A stretch of 26,013 nucleotides of DNA from JBGOUV01 sp041477815 (GCA_041477815.1 JBGOUV010000043.1:1-26013), one strand, 5' to 3'; shown: positions 7,095 to 14,612, counted from the stretch's first letter. Program-made: numbers and translations. The notes: generated from the letters alone by a model not told the origin.

Positions 7095-8318
7095 GCGCTC
7101 GGCATCGATGAAGAACCAGAGGCCGCCGCTGACCGCATAGTAGGCGGCGGAGATCAGCAGCGGCAGGGTCCAGGAGCCCCATCTTTCGAGCAACCAGCCC
7201 AGCAGGTAGGGGGAGAACATGCCGCCCGCCTGCCCCAAGGAATTCATCACGCCGGCGATGGAGCCGGCATTTTCTTTGCCCAGGTCGATGCAGGTGGCCC
7301 AGCAGACGGCGAGGATCAGGTCGGCGCCGCCGAAGCTGAGGGCCAGGAACAGGATGTTCAGGGTGTTGCTGGGGGTGAGGGCGGCCAGGGTCAGGAACAG
7401 GGACGCCGTGAACAGGCCGGTGGCCGCCGGAATACGCCGGCCCCAGCGCAGGCCGTAGCGGCGGACCAGCGAGTCGGTCCAGTAGCCGCCGGCGAGGTTG
7501 GCCAGGGCGCCCACCAGGAAGGGAAGCGCCGCGCCCACGCCCACCCCGAGCCAGGACATGCCGCGTTGTTCCTTCAAGTAGGTAGGGAGCCAGGTGAGGT
7601 AGAAGTACAGGCCATAGGTATAGCCGGAGTACATGGCGCAGAGAGCCCAGAGGTTGCGGTTGCGCGCCAAGAGGCGCCACCGCAACGGGTGTTGGGTGAT
7701 GGGTGATGGGTGTGGGGGGTGGATCTCCTGTAGTTCGCCGGGGGTTACGGAGGGGTGTTCCTGGGGGTGGTGGCGATAATAGCCGTACCACACGGCGGAC
7801 CAGACCAGGCCCAGGCCGGCGAAGGCCAGGAAGGTGTGGCGCCAGCCCAGGGTGTTCATCAGGGAGATGACCAGGGCGGGGGCGACGGCGCCTCCCAGGC
7901 GGCTGCCCATCAATAGGATGCCGTTGGCCCGCCCGCGCTCGGTGGGGGGAAACCACCGCAGTACGACGGTCGAGCAGGTGGGGAAGGCTCCGGCTTCGCC
8001 CGCCCCGAACAGGAAGCGGATCGCCACCAGGCTGGCGAAGCTCCAGGCGTAGGCGGTGGCGGCGGTGAAGACCGACCACCAGACCACTATGCGCGGCAGC
8101 AGCAGCCGGGCGCCGAAGCGGTCGGCCAGCCAGCCGCCGGGGATCTCCAACAGCACGTAGCCGAGGATGAAGGCGCTGAAAGCGGCGCCCATCTGAGTCT
8201 TGGACAGGCCCAGATCGCGGGAAATGGCTCCGGCCATGGCGCCGATGCAAACCCGGTCCATGTAGGTAACCACGGTCAGCAGAAACAGCAGGAGGAGGAC
8301 GCGGTGTCTGGTTTTCAC
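7035..8318 (-). CDS. MFS transporter, anion:cation symporter-like
   Basis: A 427-aa major facilitator with 12 predicted helices. It has the MFS motif GGWLADRFGARLLLP after helix 2 and VTYMDRVCIGAMAGAI in helix 1. These resemble the ACS branch (ExuT, glucarate, phthalate-type organic anion carriers). The central cytoplasmic loop carries an unusual Pro/His stretch (PPHPSPITQHP) encoded by a G-rich mini-repeat at 7687-7719. The start is GTG at 8318. An in-frame TAA lies five codons upstream and no ATG intervenes. A TATAAC box lies 11 nt before it. The C-terminal tail (QADPVGPHHPGALTPR) is encoded over the 3' end of the TadG-like gene. The substrate is unknown; sugar acids are plausible given the aldolase and iolB nearby. 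Confidence 0.87.
   Translation of the reverse strand: MKTRHRVLLLLFLLTVVTYMDRVCIGAMAGAISRDLGLSKTQMGAAFSAFILGYVLLEIPGGWLADRFGARLLLPRIVVWWSVFTAATAYAWSFASLVAIRFLFGAGEAGAFPTCSTVVLRWFPPTERGRANGILLMGSRLGGAVAPALVISLMNTLGWRHTFLAFAGLGLVWSAVWYGYYRHHPQEHPSVTPGELQEIHPPHPSPITQHPLRWRLLARNRNLWALCAMYSGYTYGLYFYLTWLPTYLKEQRGMSWLGVGVGAALPFLVGALANLAGGYWTDSLVRRYGLRWGRRIPAATGLFTASLFLTLAALTPSNTLNILFLALSFGGADLILAVCWATCIDLGKENAGSIAGVMNSLGQAGGMFSPYLLGWLLERWGSWTLPLLISAAYYAVSGGLWFFIDAERSLDQADPVGPHHPGALTPR
7687..7719. repeat. G-rich mini-repeat copy 2, in frame inside the MFS gene
   Basis: The sequence is GGG units separated by TGTT, TGAT, TGAT and TGT, ending in a run of six G. It has a 7-nt period (gggtgat) and a G-quadruplex pattern on the plus strand. 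It encodes the Pro/His linker in the cytoplasmic loop of the transporter. The reverse complement contains cacccaacaccc, shared with the other two copies. Confidence 0.55.
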
Positions 8319-8352
8319 GCGAATCCCATGTTATACACATACGGGAGGGGCC
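8319..8352. promoter_or_regulatory. Divergent promoter region between the MFS and small secreted genes
   Basis: Only 34 nt separate the two divergent starts. On the minus strand TATAAC occupies 8335-8330. On the plus strand the same bases give TG-T-TATACA, an extended -10-like box. The two genes probably share one AT-rich core, but no good -35 is seen for either. Confidence 0.3.
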
Positions 8353-8706
8353 ATGCGACGCATATTGCTCTTGCTGTGCCTGGGTCCGCTGGCCCTGGCC
8401 GCGGCCGATGTCACCGGGAAGTGGGTGCTCGACGTGTCTCTGTCCGGCGGTAGCGGCAGTCCCATTTTTACCTTCCAGCAGAAGGGAGAAAAGCTCATCG
8501 GGAAGTACTCCGGGACTCTGGGCGAGGCCGACGTGACCGGGACCGTGAAGGGTGACGACATCCAGTTTCAGTTCACGGTGAAGAGCGACTTGGGCGAGCT
8601 AACGGCGAAGTACACGGGGAAGGTCACCGGCGACACCATGAAGGGGAAGGCCGACTACGGCCCGCCCGTGGGCGCCGGGACGTTCGAAGGGAAGCGGCAA
8701 CAGTGA
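8353..8706 (+). CDS. Small secreted beta-rich protein of unknown function
   Basis: A 117-aa protein with a clear signal peptide (MRRILLLLCLGPLALAAA). The mature domain is predicted to be all beta, with alternating polar and hydrophobic residues (VTGKWVLDVSLSG, FTFQQKGEKLIGKYSGTLG, GTVKGDDIQFQFTV). The recurring G-T/K-Y-x-G pattern suggests a small barrel that binds a lipid or other ligand. I do not recognise a named family with confidence; similar short secreted proteins are common in Acidobacteriota. A gggagggg ribosome-binding site precedes ATG 8353. The stop overlaps the next start (GTGA, 8703-8706), which couples it to the dehydrogenase gene. Confidence 0.75.
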   Translation: MRRILLLLCLGPLALAAADVTGKWVLDVSLSGGSGSPIFTFQQKGEKLIGKYSGTLGEADVTGTVKGDDIQFQFTVKSDLGELTAKYTGKVTGDTMKGKADYGPPVGAGTFEGKRQQ

Positions 8707-9596
8707 CCCTGGACGACGTCCGCCGGATTGCGGTAATCGGCGCCGGCCAAATGGGGTCGCAGATCGCCATGCAGGCCGCTCTGCATGGATACGAAGTGGC
8801 CCTCCACGACATCGCAAACGCCCAGCTCGACAAGGCCCTGGCCGGGAACCGGACCCAGCTCGACCGGCGGGTGCAGAAAGGGAAGCTGGAGGCGGCGGAC
8901 CGGGACCTGGCGCTGGGGCGGGTGCATCCCACCACCAGCCTGGACGACGCGGCCGCCACGGCCGACTTCGTCATCGAGGCGGTGGTCGAGAAGCTCGAAG
9001 ACAAGAAACAAGTGTTTGCCCGCCTCGACCAGGCGGCGCCGCCTCACGCCATCCTGGCCACGAACAGCTCCTACATCGGGAACTCCCAGCTTGCCGTGGT
9101 GACGGCGCGTCCGGAGAAGGTTGTCAACATGCACTTCTTCTTCCCGCCCCTGGTGATGCGGCTGGTGGAGGTGGTGAAGGGTGAGCGGACCAGCGAGGAG
9201 ACGGTAGAAATTACCGCTGGGTTCGCCCGGCGGATCGGCCGCGAGCCGGTCATTCTGCGAAACGAACTCCCCGGGTTCCTGGTCAACCGGATCCTGCGGG
9301 CGATACAGGCCGAAGCCTACTTCTTGCTGGAGAACGGCGTGGCCAGCCTGGCCGATATCGACAAGGCTGCGGAGCTCGGGTTGAACTTTCCGTTGGGACC
9401 CTTTAAGTTGTCTGATCTCAGTGGGTTAGACAGCGGATACTACAGCCGGCTGGAGCGCTTCGAGAGGACCCAGAATCCCTCGGATCGGCCGCCCCGGGCG
9501 CTGCGCGTCCGCGTGGAGAGGGGAGATCTGGGGCGGAAGACAGGGAAGGGGTTTTACGACTACTCGACGGATCCGCCCACCCCCACCCCGGAGTAG
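8703..9596 (+). CDS. 3-hydroxyacyl-CoA (3-hydroxybutyryl-CoA-type) dehydrogenase
   Basis: A 297-aa NAD-dependent dehydrogenase that interconverts 3-hydroxyacyl-CoA and 3-oxoacyl-CoA. The Rossmann motif is VIGAGQMGSQIA (11-22), with Asp36 after the second strand indicating NAD preference. Catalytic-site residues are visible: Ser122/123 in ATNSS, His144 in NMHFFFPP, Glu156 in VEVVKG, and Asn195 in LPGFLVNRIL. The C-terminal domain ends with GDLGRKTGKGFYDY, typical of the family. The usual HFFNP is HFFFPP here, so the conserved Asn is Phe, a mild oddity. It starts at GTG 8703, overlapping the preceding stop by 4 nt. Length is normal for single-domain (non-FadB) enzymes. Role: beta-oxidation or butanoate/aromatic catabolism. 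Confidence 0.9.
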   Translation: MTLDDVRRIAVIGAGQMGSQIAMQAALHGYEVALHDIANAQLDKALAGNRTQLDRRVQKGKLEAADRDLALGRVHPTTSLDDAAATADFVIEAVVEKLEDKKQVFARLDQAAPPHAILATNSSYIGNSQLAVVTARPEKVVNMHFFFPPLVMRLVEVVKGERTSEETVEITAGFARRIGREPVILRNELPGFLVNRILRAIQAEAYFLLENGVASLADIDKAAELGLNFPLGPFKLSDLSGLDSGYYSRLERFERTQNPSDRPPRALRVRVERGDLGRKTGKGFYDYSTDPPTPTPE

Positions 9597-9908
9597 GCAG
9601 AAAAGTGGCGGGTGTGCAAGAATTCCCAGGCGGACGGACCGGAAAGGAACGCTTAAGTGCTTCATTTTCGGTACAGATGGGCCGATATGAGAGTTGGAAC
9701 CCGACCTGCAACTGTGCCGTCGGGTACAGATTATGCTCGTTCCAGCCATTCTCGGAAGCTTGGTCCTGGTGAGTTTGCTTCTGTCACTGGTGGAGCCCTC
9801 GACCAAGCCCCGCCGGTAGGAGGATCTGGCCCGACAGGTAAGTGTATTTACCGAGAGACAAAGAAGTTAGTGACGTGTTATAGTACGCTTAGAACCCGAG
9901 GAGGGTGA
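9597..9908. other. Intergenic region before the response regulator, with a possible tiny membrane ORF
   Basis: A 312-nt gap. An open frame at 9657-9908 has low-complexity coding with no family features and I reject it. A 28-codon ORF at 9733-9819 (ATG to TAG) encodes MLVPAILGSLVLVSLLLSLV followed by EPSTKPRR. It looks like a single membrane helix with a basic C-terminus but has no good ribosome-binding site. AGGAGG occurs at 9818-9823 with no suitable start after it. The downstream end holds a candidate promoter at 9855-9884. Confidence 0.3.
9855..9884 (+). promoter_or_regulatory. Candidate sigma70 promoter for the response regulator
   Basis: GAGACA (9855-9860) and TATAGT (9879-9884) are separated by 18 nt and end 24 nt before the GTG start. 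The -10 matches 5 of 6 consensus positions and the -35 matches 4 of 6. A GAGGAGGG ribosome-binding site lies between the promoter and the start. Confidence 0.35.
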
Positions 9909-10616
9909 GTGCCCGCTAGTCTATCAAGAGTGCTACTGGTCGACGATGACGCGCGGTTCTTTGAGGAAGTGAAGAACCGTCTGCGGTCGGAACGCGACAT
10001 CGTCATCGGGTGGAGCCAGACTGGGGTGCTGGATGACGTTGCGGACAACGATTATGCGTCCGCGGACGTCGTCATGACCGATTCGGACAAGCAGGGACCG
10101 GACCTGGCGGAGAAAGTGTCCAAGGTGAAGGGGAAGTTTGGACACCTGCAGTTCCTGATCATCGGGTCGGCGGAGGATGACTCGGTCACCATGATCCTGC
10201 TGGAGTCGGGCGCTCGCGGGTACCTGGACTTGCAGACCTCGGGGGACCATCTGGCGTCCGCGATTCGGCGCCTGGCCTCCGGCGGAACCTGGATCCCGCC
10301 GCACATCCTGGGGCGGTACCTGGACCTGATCCAGATGGTGGAGTTCCTCCCGAAGACGGGGGCGGAGAACGACCCTTGGGCAAAGTTTACCGCGCGCGAG
10401 CAGCGGGTCCTGATGATGATGGCATGCGGGCGGCGGGATCGGGAAATCTCCAGCGTGATCGGCGTGCACGAGAGCGTCGTAGGATCCACGATCCAGCAAC
10501 TCATGCACCGGACCGGGGCGGTAAACCGGCCCAGTCTCATCGCCTACTACCTGTATCACAAACTCTTCCGGAACGCCGACGGTCTGCCCTCGTTGGACGC
10601 GGCGCTCGAGAATTAG
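9909..10616 (+). CDS. Atypical NarL/FixJ-type response regulator
   Basis: A 235-aa cytoplasmic transcription regulator. The receiver domain (about 7-125) has the acidic pocket VDDD (11-14), the likely phospho-acceptor Asp58 in VVMTDSD, and Ser87 in LIIGSAED. The conserved Lys that follows GARGYL in NarL-type receivers is replaced (GARGYLDLQT), so phosphorylation-dependent switching may be altered. A LuxR-type helix-turn-helix is at about 158-218 (FTAREQRVLMMMACGRRDREI), with a poorly conserved recognition helix. The GTG start at 9909 follows a GAGGAGGG site closely. No partner kinase is adjacent, so it is an orphan regulator. It converges on the isomerase gene with a 6-nt gap. Confidence 0.8.
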   Translation: MPASLSRVLLVDDDARFFEEVKNRLRSERDIVIGWSQTGVLDDVADNDYASADVVMTDSDKQGPDLAEKVSKVKGKFGHLQFLIIGSAEDDSVTMILLESGARGYLDLQTSGDHLASAIRRLASGGTWIPPHILGRYLDLIQMVEFLPKTGAENDPWAKFTAREQRVLMMMACGRRDREISSVIGVHESVVGSTIQQLMHRTGAVNRPSLIAYYLYHKLFRNADGLPSLDAALEN

Positions 10617-10622
10617 CTGCGG

Positions 10623-11477
10623 TCAAGCAGCCAAAAACCCCCGCAGAAACCCGTAGCAAGCTGCCATCCCGGGGACCGGATTCTCCGGCTCGGCCTCGTA
10701 TTCTAAAGCCACGTGGTACGAGTACCGGATCTCCACCAACGCCTTCAAGTAGGCGGCCACGTCGAGCAGGCCGGTCCCCAGCGGCACGTTCTTGTACTTC
10801 AGATCCGGGGCCGCCGGATCGCGGGCGATGTCCTTGATGTGGACGTCGTAGAGGCGGCTGGCGTACTTGCGGATGGCGGCGGCCGGATCGTTCCCGGTGC
10901 GGGTGGTGTGACCGACGTCGATGCAGAGGCCGATCTTGGAGTCGAGGCCCTGGATGGCATCCCATACGCTGTCGGGTGTCGGGAATTTCTTGTCCTCCGG
11001 CCCATGGTTGTGGATGGCCACGCGCAGGTCGAAGTCCTTCACCACCTTGTTGATGGTGGGGACGGCGGCGGGGTCGGGGGCCACTACGGCGGTGCCGGCC
11101 CCGAGGTCCCGCACGTATTCCAGGGCGCGGCGAATTTCGGCCTCGTTGTTCTTCAGAGTGATCACGCCGCAGCCGAGGAGGGTCAGGCCGGCCCGGTCGA
11201 CGGCCTTCTTGGCGTTGGCGCGCTCGTCCTTCGTGGAGCCGATAGGCAGGTGAACGTCCTTGATGGACACGTAGCCCACGCCGAGCTGCTTGAGGATCTT
11301 CAAGCTGGCTTCCCAGGGATACTCACGCGTGGTGTAGGAGGTCATCCCGACCTTCAGGGAGCCGAAGGGATGGTGGTCGGCCTTCACGGGCCATTTGGTT
11401 TCGGCGGCCGGCAGAGCGGCGGCGGCCGGGGCGAACAGGGCGCCCTTCAGGGCGTCGCGGCGGGTGAGGATACTCAT
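10623..11477 (-). CDS. Tat-exported sugar phosphate isomerase/epimerase-like TIM-barrel protein
   Basis: A 284-aa AP-endonuclease-2/xylose-isomerase-like TIM barrel. The N-terminus MSILTRRDALKGALFAPAAA is a twin-arginine signal followed by a hydrophobic h-region. The metal-binding pattern is visible: HNHGPE, IDVGHT, DVHIKD and a C-terminal LEYEAE glutamate. The open frame continues upstream to 12884, but that part is antisense-like Arg/Pro-rich translation over the peptidase gene. The start at 11477 is supported by AAGGAG 6 nt upstream and by the Tat motif. It overlaps the S9 peptidase stop by 4 nt (ATGA). The substrate is unknown, and such proteins include inosose dehydratase-like and sugar epimerase-like members. 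It is a likely client of the Tat translocase encoded at 24495-25982. Confidence 0.85.
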   Translation of the reverse strand: MSILTRRDALKGALFAPAAAALPAAETKWPVKADHHPFGSLKVGMTSYTTREYPWEASLKILKQLGVGYVSIKDVHLPIGSTKDERANAKKAVDRAGLTLLGCGVITLKNNEAEIRRALEYVRDLGAGTAVVAPDPAAVPTINKVVKDFDLRVAIHNHGPEDKKFPTPDSVWDAIQGLDSKIGLCIDVGHTTRTGNDPAAAIRKYASRLYDVHIKDIARDPAAPDLKYKNVPLGTGLLDVAAYLKALVEIRYSYHVALEYEAEPENPVPGMAACYGFLRGFLAA

Positions 11478-13810
11478 GGAAGGCTCCTTTTCAAAGCTTG
11501 GTCGAATAGGGCGGTCAGGCGGCGGAGGGAGTCGAGCTTGGTGTCCTCGCGTTCCCAAACGTGGTTCTCGACGGGGTAGGAGAACAGGGCCCAGCCGGAC
11601 TTCTTCAGCTCGATCAGGCGTTGCGACAGCCGCACCGAGTCCTGGTATAGCACGTTCGAGTCCACCATGCCATGCAGAATCAGCAGGGAATCCTGCAGAT
11701 GGCCGGCGAAGTAGATGGGGGAGGAGCGCCGGAAGGACTCCTCGTCGGACTGGGGCATGTTGAGGATGGTGCCGGTATAGCCGTGGTTGTAGTGGGCCCA
11801 GTCGGTGACCGGCGCCATGGCCACGCCGGCGGCGAACAGGCCCGGGCGGGTGAGCAGGGCCATCAGGGTCAGGAAGCCGCCGTAGGACCGGCCGTAGATG
11901 CCCACGCGGCGGCGGTCGATGCCGTGCTCCCGGGCCAGGTAGTCGATGCCGGCGACGGCACCGGCCAGATCGGGTCCTCCCATGTGTCGGTAGATGGCGG
12001 TCCGAAAGTCGCGCCCGTAGCCGGCCGAGCCGCGGTAGTCGATTTCGAGCACGGTGTACCCTTGGGCCACCAGATATTGCTGATAAGTGTGGAGGTAATC
12101 GGTGTCCAGCTTGCGGCGGACGATCTGAGTGTAGCCGGAGCCGTGGATTTGGATCAGGGCGGGCTTGGTGGGGTCGGGGGTGCGGGGTTTGAAAAGGCGG
12201 GCGGGGATGGGGGTGCCTTCCGGGTCGGGGAACGTCACAAACTCCGGGACCACCCAATCCGTGGCGGCGAACTCGGCGGTAGTGGATTGCGAGATGCGGC
12301 GAGCCTCGGCGCCCGGCCGGTTGTCCATGAGGTAGACCTCGGCGGGGGCGTCGGGCGTGGACCGGATCATGGCGAGCTGCGTCTCGTCGGGCGAAAGCAC
12401 GGCTTCCGTGACGCCGCCGCGAGGGGTGAGGCGGACGGGCGGGCCGCCGTCGGTCGGGAGCGAGTAGAGGTTGAACTCGTAGGGGTCGTCCCGGTTGGCG
12501 TGGAAGTACCAGCGCTTGCCGTCGGCGGAGAGGGCGGGAGGCGGGGCGTCGACCCAGAGATCGAAGGCGCCGCTGGTACGCTGGCCGAGGACCCCCTCCA
12601 GGTCGGTGGTCCACAGATGGCGGTATCCGTCGCGCTCGGAGGTGAGGAAGAGGGATCGCGAGTCGGGCATCCAGCGGACGGGCGGAGAAGGGAAAATCGG
12701 GATCCAGGCGTCGTCGTGATCGTGGAAGAAGGGGCGGAGGGCGCCGGTGTCGAGCTCGAGGCGGGCAAGCCAGAGGTCTTTGAAATCGCGGGAGAGAACC
12801 TTGACCACCGCCTGGCGGCCGTCGGGGGACCACCAGGGGCCGGCCACGTTGACGGGGCGCTTGAAAGGGTCGGTATCGGCCCATTGGACCGCCCCATCGG
12901 CGATGGTGAGAAGGCCCATCTTGGCATTAGCAGTGGGGTCGCCGGCCTTGGGACGGGTGATGGCCGGCTCGGTGAAGCCGCTCTTGGTAACCGGGCGCTG
13001 GTAGAGGACCTCGGCGGGACGGCCGCGCTCGCTGAGCGTGAAGGTGACGCGCTTACCGTCGGGTGTTAGCTGCAGGTTGGAGACGGTCTGGCCCTCGGCG
13101 AGATAGTAGGGCTCCAGGGGACGGCCCGCACCGGCCACCGCGTCTTTCTTGCGCGCTTCCCGTTCGGTGTCCTGCTCGCGGACCACGCCGAACAGCTCGG
13201 TCTGCTGCTTTTCGAGGAACCGCTGGAAGTCGTTGTCGGGTTTGCGCTCCGGATCTTTGCCGGTCCGGAAGCGGGTGAACTGCCGGAGCTCGCCCGTGGC
13301 CAGGGTCCAGCCGTAGAGGTTCTGGCCGGACTCGAACAGGACGTATTGGTCGTCGTGGCTGAAGCGGGGGCGGGACTCATCCGCATCGGTATTAACAATA
13401 CGGCGACGCCGCTTGGCGGGGACTTCCCAGAGGAAGATGTCGCCGTTCTTCTGGTACACAAACCAGCGGCGATCGCGGGAAAAATTACGGGCTTCGGGGT
13501 TGGGGAGGAGGGCGTCGAGCGGCGGAAGGTCTCGCCGCTCGTCCTCGGAGAGGCGGCGAGGCGGCCCGCCGGCGCGGGTGACCTCGAAGACGGCGTTCTG
13601 ATCGGGCCGGTGCGGTTTGTTGTTGCCGGCATGGTAATAGAACCGGCTGCCGTCGGGCGCCCAGGCGACCTGGTCGGGGATCAAGCCAAAGAAATCAGCC
13701 TCGTCGCGAGCCGCTTGTTCCGCGGTGATCGCCGCGGGTCTTGGGTGTGGGGTGTTGGGTGGCGGGGACTGGGCGGCAGCGAGGACGGCCAGGAGGGCAA
13801 ACGGGCGCAT
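11474..13810 (-). CDS. Secreted S9-family (DPP IV/prolyl oligopeptidase-like) peptidase
   Basis: A 778-aa serine peptidase. A short signal peptide (MRPFALLAVLAAAQS) is followed by a Pro-rich linker (PPPNTPHPRP) encoded by a G-rich mini-repeat. Residues of about 40-510 form a DPPIV-type N-terminal beta-propeller with repeated W.PDG/SRF-like blades. The alpha/beta-hydrolase domain carries Ser642 in GRSYGGF, Asp717 in HGMVDSNV, and His750 in PVENHVWERE, a complete triad. It probably cleaves N-terminal dipeptides or short peptides in the periplasm. The gene starts 3 nt after the aldolase stop and overlaps the isomerase start by 4 nt, so it is the middle gene of a three-gene operon. The association of a peptidase with sugar enzymes is unusual. 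Confidence 0.9.
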   Translation of the reverse strand: MRPFALLAVLAAAQSPPPNTPHPRPAAITAEQAARDEADFFGLIPDQVAWAPDGSRFYYHAGNNKPHRPDQNAVFEVTRAGGPPRRLSEDERRDLPPLDALLPNPEARNFSRDRRWFVYQKNGDIFLWEVPAKRRRRIVNTDADESRPRFSHDDQYVLFESGQNLYGWTLATGELRQFTRFRTGKDPERKPDNDFQRFLEKQQTELFGVVREQDTEREARKKDAVAGAGRPLEPYYLAEGQTVSNLQLTPDGKRVTFTLSERGRPAEVLYQRPVTKSGFTEPAITRPKAGDPTANAKMGLLTIADGAVQWADTDPFKRPVNVAGPWWSPDGRQAVVKVLSRDFKDLWLARLELDTGALRPFFHDHDDAWIPIFPSPPVRWMPDSRSLFLTSERDGYRHLWTTDLEGVLGQRTSGAFDLWVDAPPPALSADGKRWYFHANRDDPYEFNLYSLPTDGGPPVRLTPRGGVTEAVLSPDETQLAMIRSTPDAPAEVYLMDNRPGAEARRISQSTTAEFAATDWVVPEFVTFPDPEGTPIPARLFKPRTPDPTKPALIQIHGSGYTQIVRRKLDTDYLHTYQQYLVAQGYTVLEIDYRGSAGYGRDFRTAIYRHMGGPDLAGAVAGIDYLAREHGIDRRRVGIYGRSYGGFLTLMALLTRPGLFAAGVAMAPVTDWAHYNHGYTGTILNMPQSDEESFRRSSPIYFAGHLQDSLLILHGMVDSNVLYQDSVRLSQRLIELKKSGWALFSYPVENHVWEREDTKLDSLRRLTALFDQALKRSLP
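13743..13767. repeat. G-rich mini-repeat copy 3, in frame inside the S9 peptidase gene
   Basis: G-runs GGG, GGGG, GGG and GGGG are separated by 3-4 nt, a G-quadruplex pattern on the plus strand. The reverse complement contains ccacccaacaccccac, one base different from positions 30-45. It encodes the Pro-rich linker just after the signal peptide. Confidence 0.55.
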
Positions 13811-13813
13811 AGC

Positions 13814-14461
13814 TTACTTGCGAGCTTCCGCAACCTTCGCCAGGAACTGACGCGCGGTTTCCTCGATCAGGTCCAGCCGCCCGTCCGCCAGCGCCTGCGC
13901 GTTGACCATTTCGGCGCCGACGGCGATAGCCGCCGCTCCCGCGCGAAGGAAATCGGCCACGTTGTCCAGGTTAACGCCCCCGGTGGGCACCATCTCAATC
14001 TGCGGAAACGGGGCTTTGAGGGCCTTGATGTACTTAGGCCCGCCCAGGTTGCCACAAGGGAAAATCTTGACCATATCGGCCCCCGCTTCCCAAGCCGTCT
14101 GGACCTCGGTGGGGGTCAAGGCCCCGGGCATGATGACCTTGGAATAGCGATGGCAGATCTCGATCGTGTTGAGCTTCAGGGCGGGGGTGACGAAAAATTC
14201 AGCGCCGGCGAGCATACAAGCGCGGGCGGTCTCGGGATCGAGTACGGTCCCCGCTCCCAGGGTGAGGCGGTCGCCGTACTGGTCAGCCACCTTCTCCAGA
14301 ACTTGCAGGGCCCCGGGGACCGTCATTGTGATTTCCACCGCCCGGATGCCGCCGCGATAGATGGCCTCGGCGGCCCGCAGAGCAGCCTCGGGAGAGGAGG
14401 CGCGGATGATGGGTACAATGCCAATCTCCCGAATCGAGGCTAGCGTCTTTTGTTTGGACAT
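13814..14461 (-). CDS. eda: 2-dehydro-3-deoxy-6-phosphogluconate (KDPG/KHG) aldolase
   Basis: A 215-aa class I aldolase that cleaves KDPG to pyruvate and glyceraldehyde 3-phosphate in the Entner-Doudoroff pathway, or the related KHG. The features are GIVPIIRA at the N-terminus, the general-base Glu43 in VEITMTVPGAL, GAGTVLD, PGALTPTEV, the Schiff-base Lys132 in DMVKIFPCGNLGG, and the phosphate loop VPTGGVNLDN. The length is standard. It is the first gene of a minus-strand operon, with the S9 peptidase 3 nt downstream. No good ribosome-binding site precedes ATG 14461. Upstream lies the palindromic region shared with iolB. The substrate could instead be a related 2-keto-3-deoxy sugar acid phosphate such as KDPGal. 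Confidence 0.9.
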   Translation of the reverse strand: MSKQKTLASIREIGIVPIIRASSPEAALRAAEAIYRGGIRAVEITMTVPGALQVLEKVADQYGDRLTLGAGTVLDPETARACMLAGAEFFVTPALKLNTIEICHRYSKVIMPGALTPTEVQTAWEAGADMVKIFPCGNLGGPKYIKALKAPFPQIEMVPTGGVNLDNVADFLRAGAAAIAVGAEMVNAQALADGRLDLIEETARQFLAKVAEARK

Positions 14462-14462
14462 A

Positions 14463-14590
14463 GGATAATGGAAATGAAGCCGTTAGCCGTTAGCTATTAG
14501 CCCTTGGCAACCCGGGTATCGAGTCTCCGCGGTATCGCGCGGATCCCGGTTGCTAACAGCTAAAAGCTAACAGCTAAGAAGCCATTATCC
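14463..14590. repeat. Palindromic intergenic region with heptad repeats between eda and iolB
   Basis: The outer arms are a perfect inverted pair, ggataatgg (14463-14471) and ccattatcc (14582-14590). Inside, the left arm holds three 7-nt units (cgttagc, cgttagc, tattagc; 14481-14501). The right arm holds four units (gctaaca, gctaaaa, gctaaca, gctaaga; 14552-14579), which are the reverse complement of the same heptad. Next come ggcaacccggg (14506-14516) and cccggttgc (about 14545-14553), which also pair. The core is GC-rich with cgcggtatcgcg. The whole can fold into one long imperfect hairpin. It could be a REP-like element, a divergent operator or a processing signal; sequence alone does not decide. 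Confidence 0.7.
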
Positions 14591-14612
14591 CCCATTTCGG
14601 CCGGAGGCCTTC

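Noticed and set aside
9657..9908. Plus-strand open frame of 83 codons before the response regulator
   Set aside because: No family features or ribosome-binding site, and it runs through the likely promoter.
11478..12884. Upstream extension of the isomerase reading frame
   Set aside because: It lies over the S9 peptidase in another frame and is Arg/Pro/His-rich. A Tat signal and ribosome-binding site mark the start at 11477.
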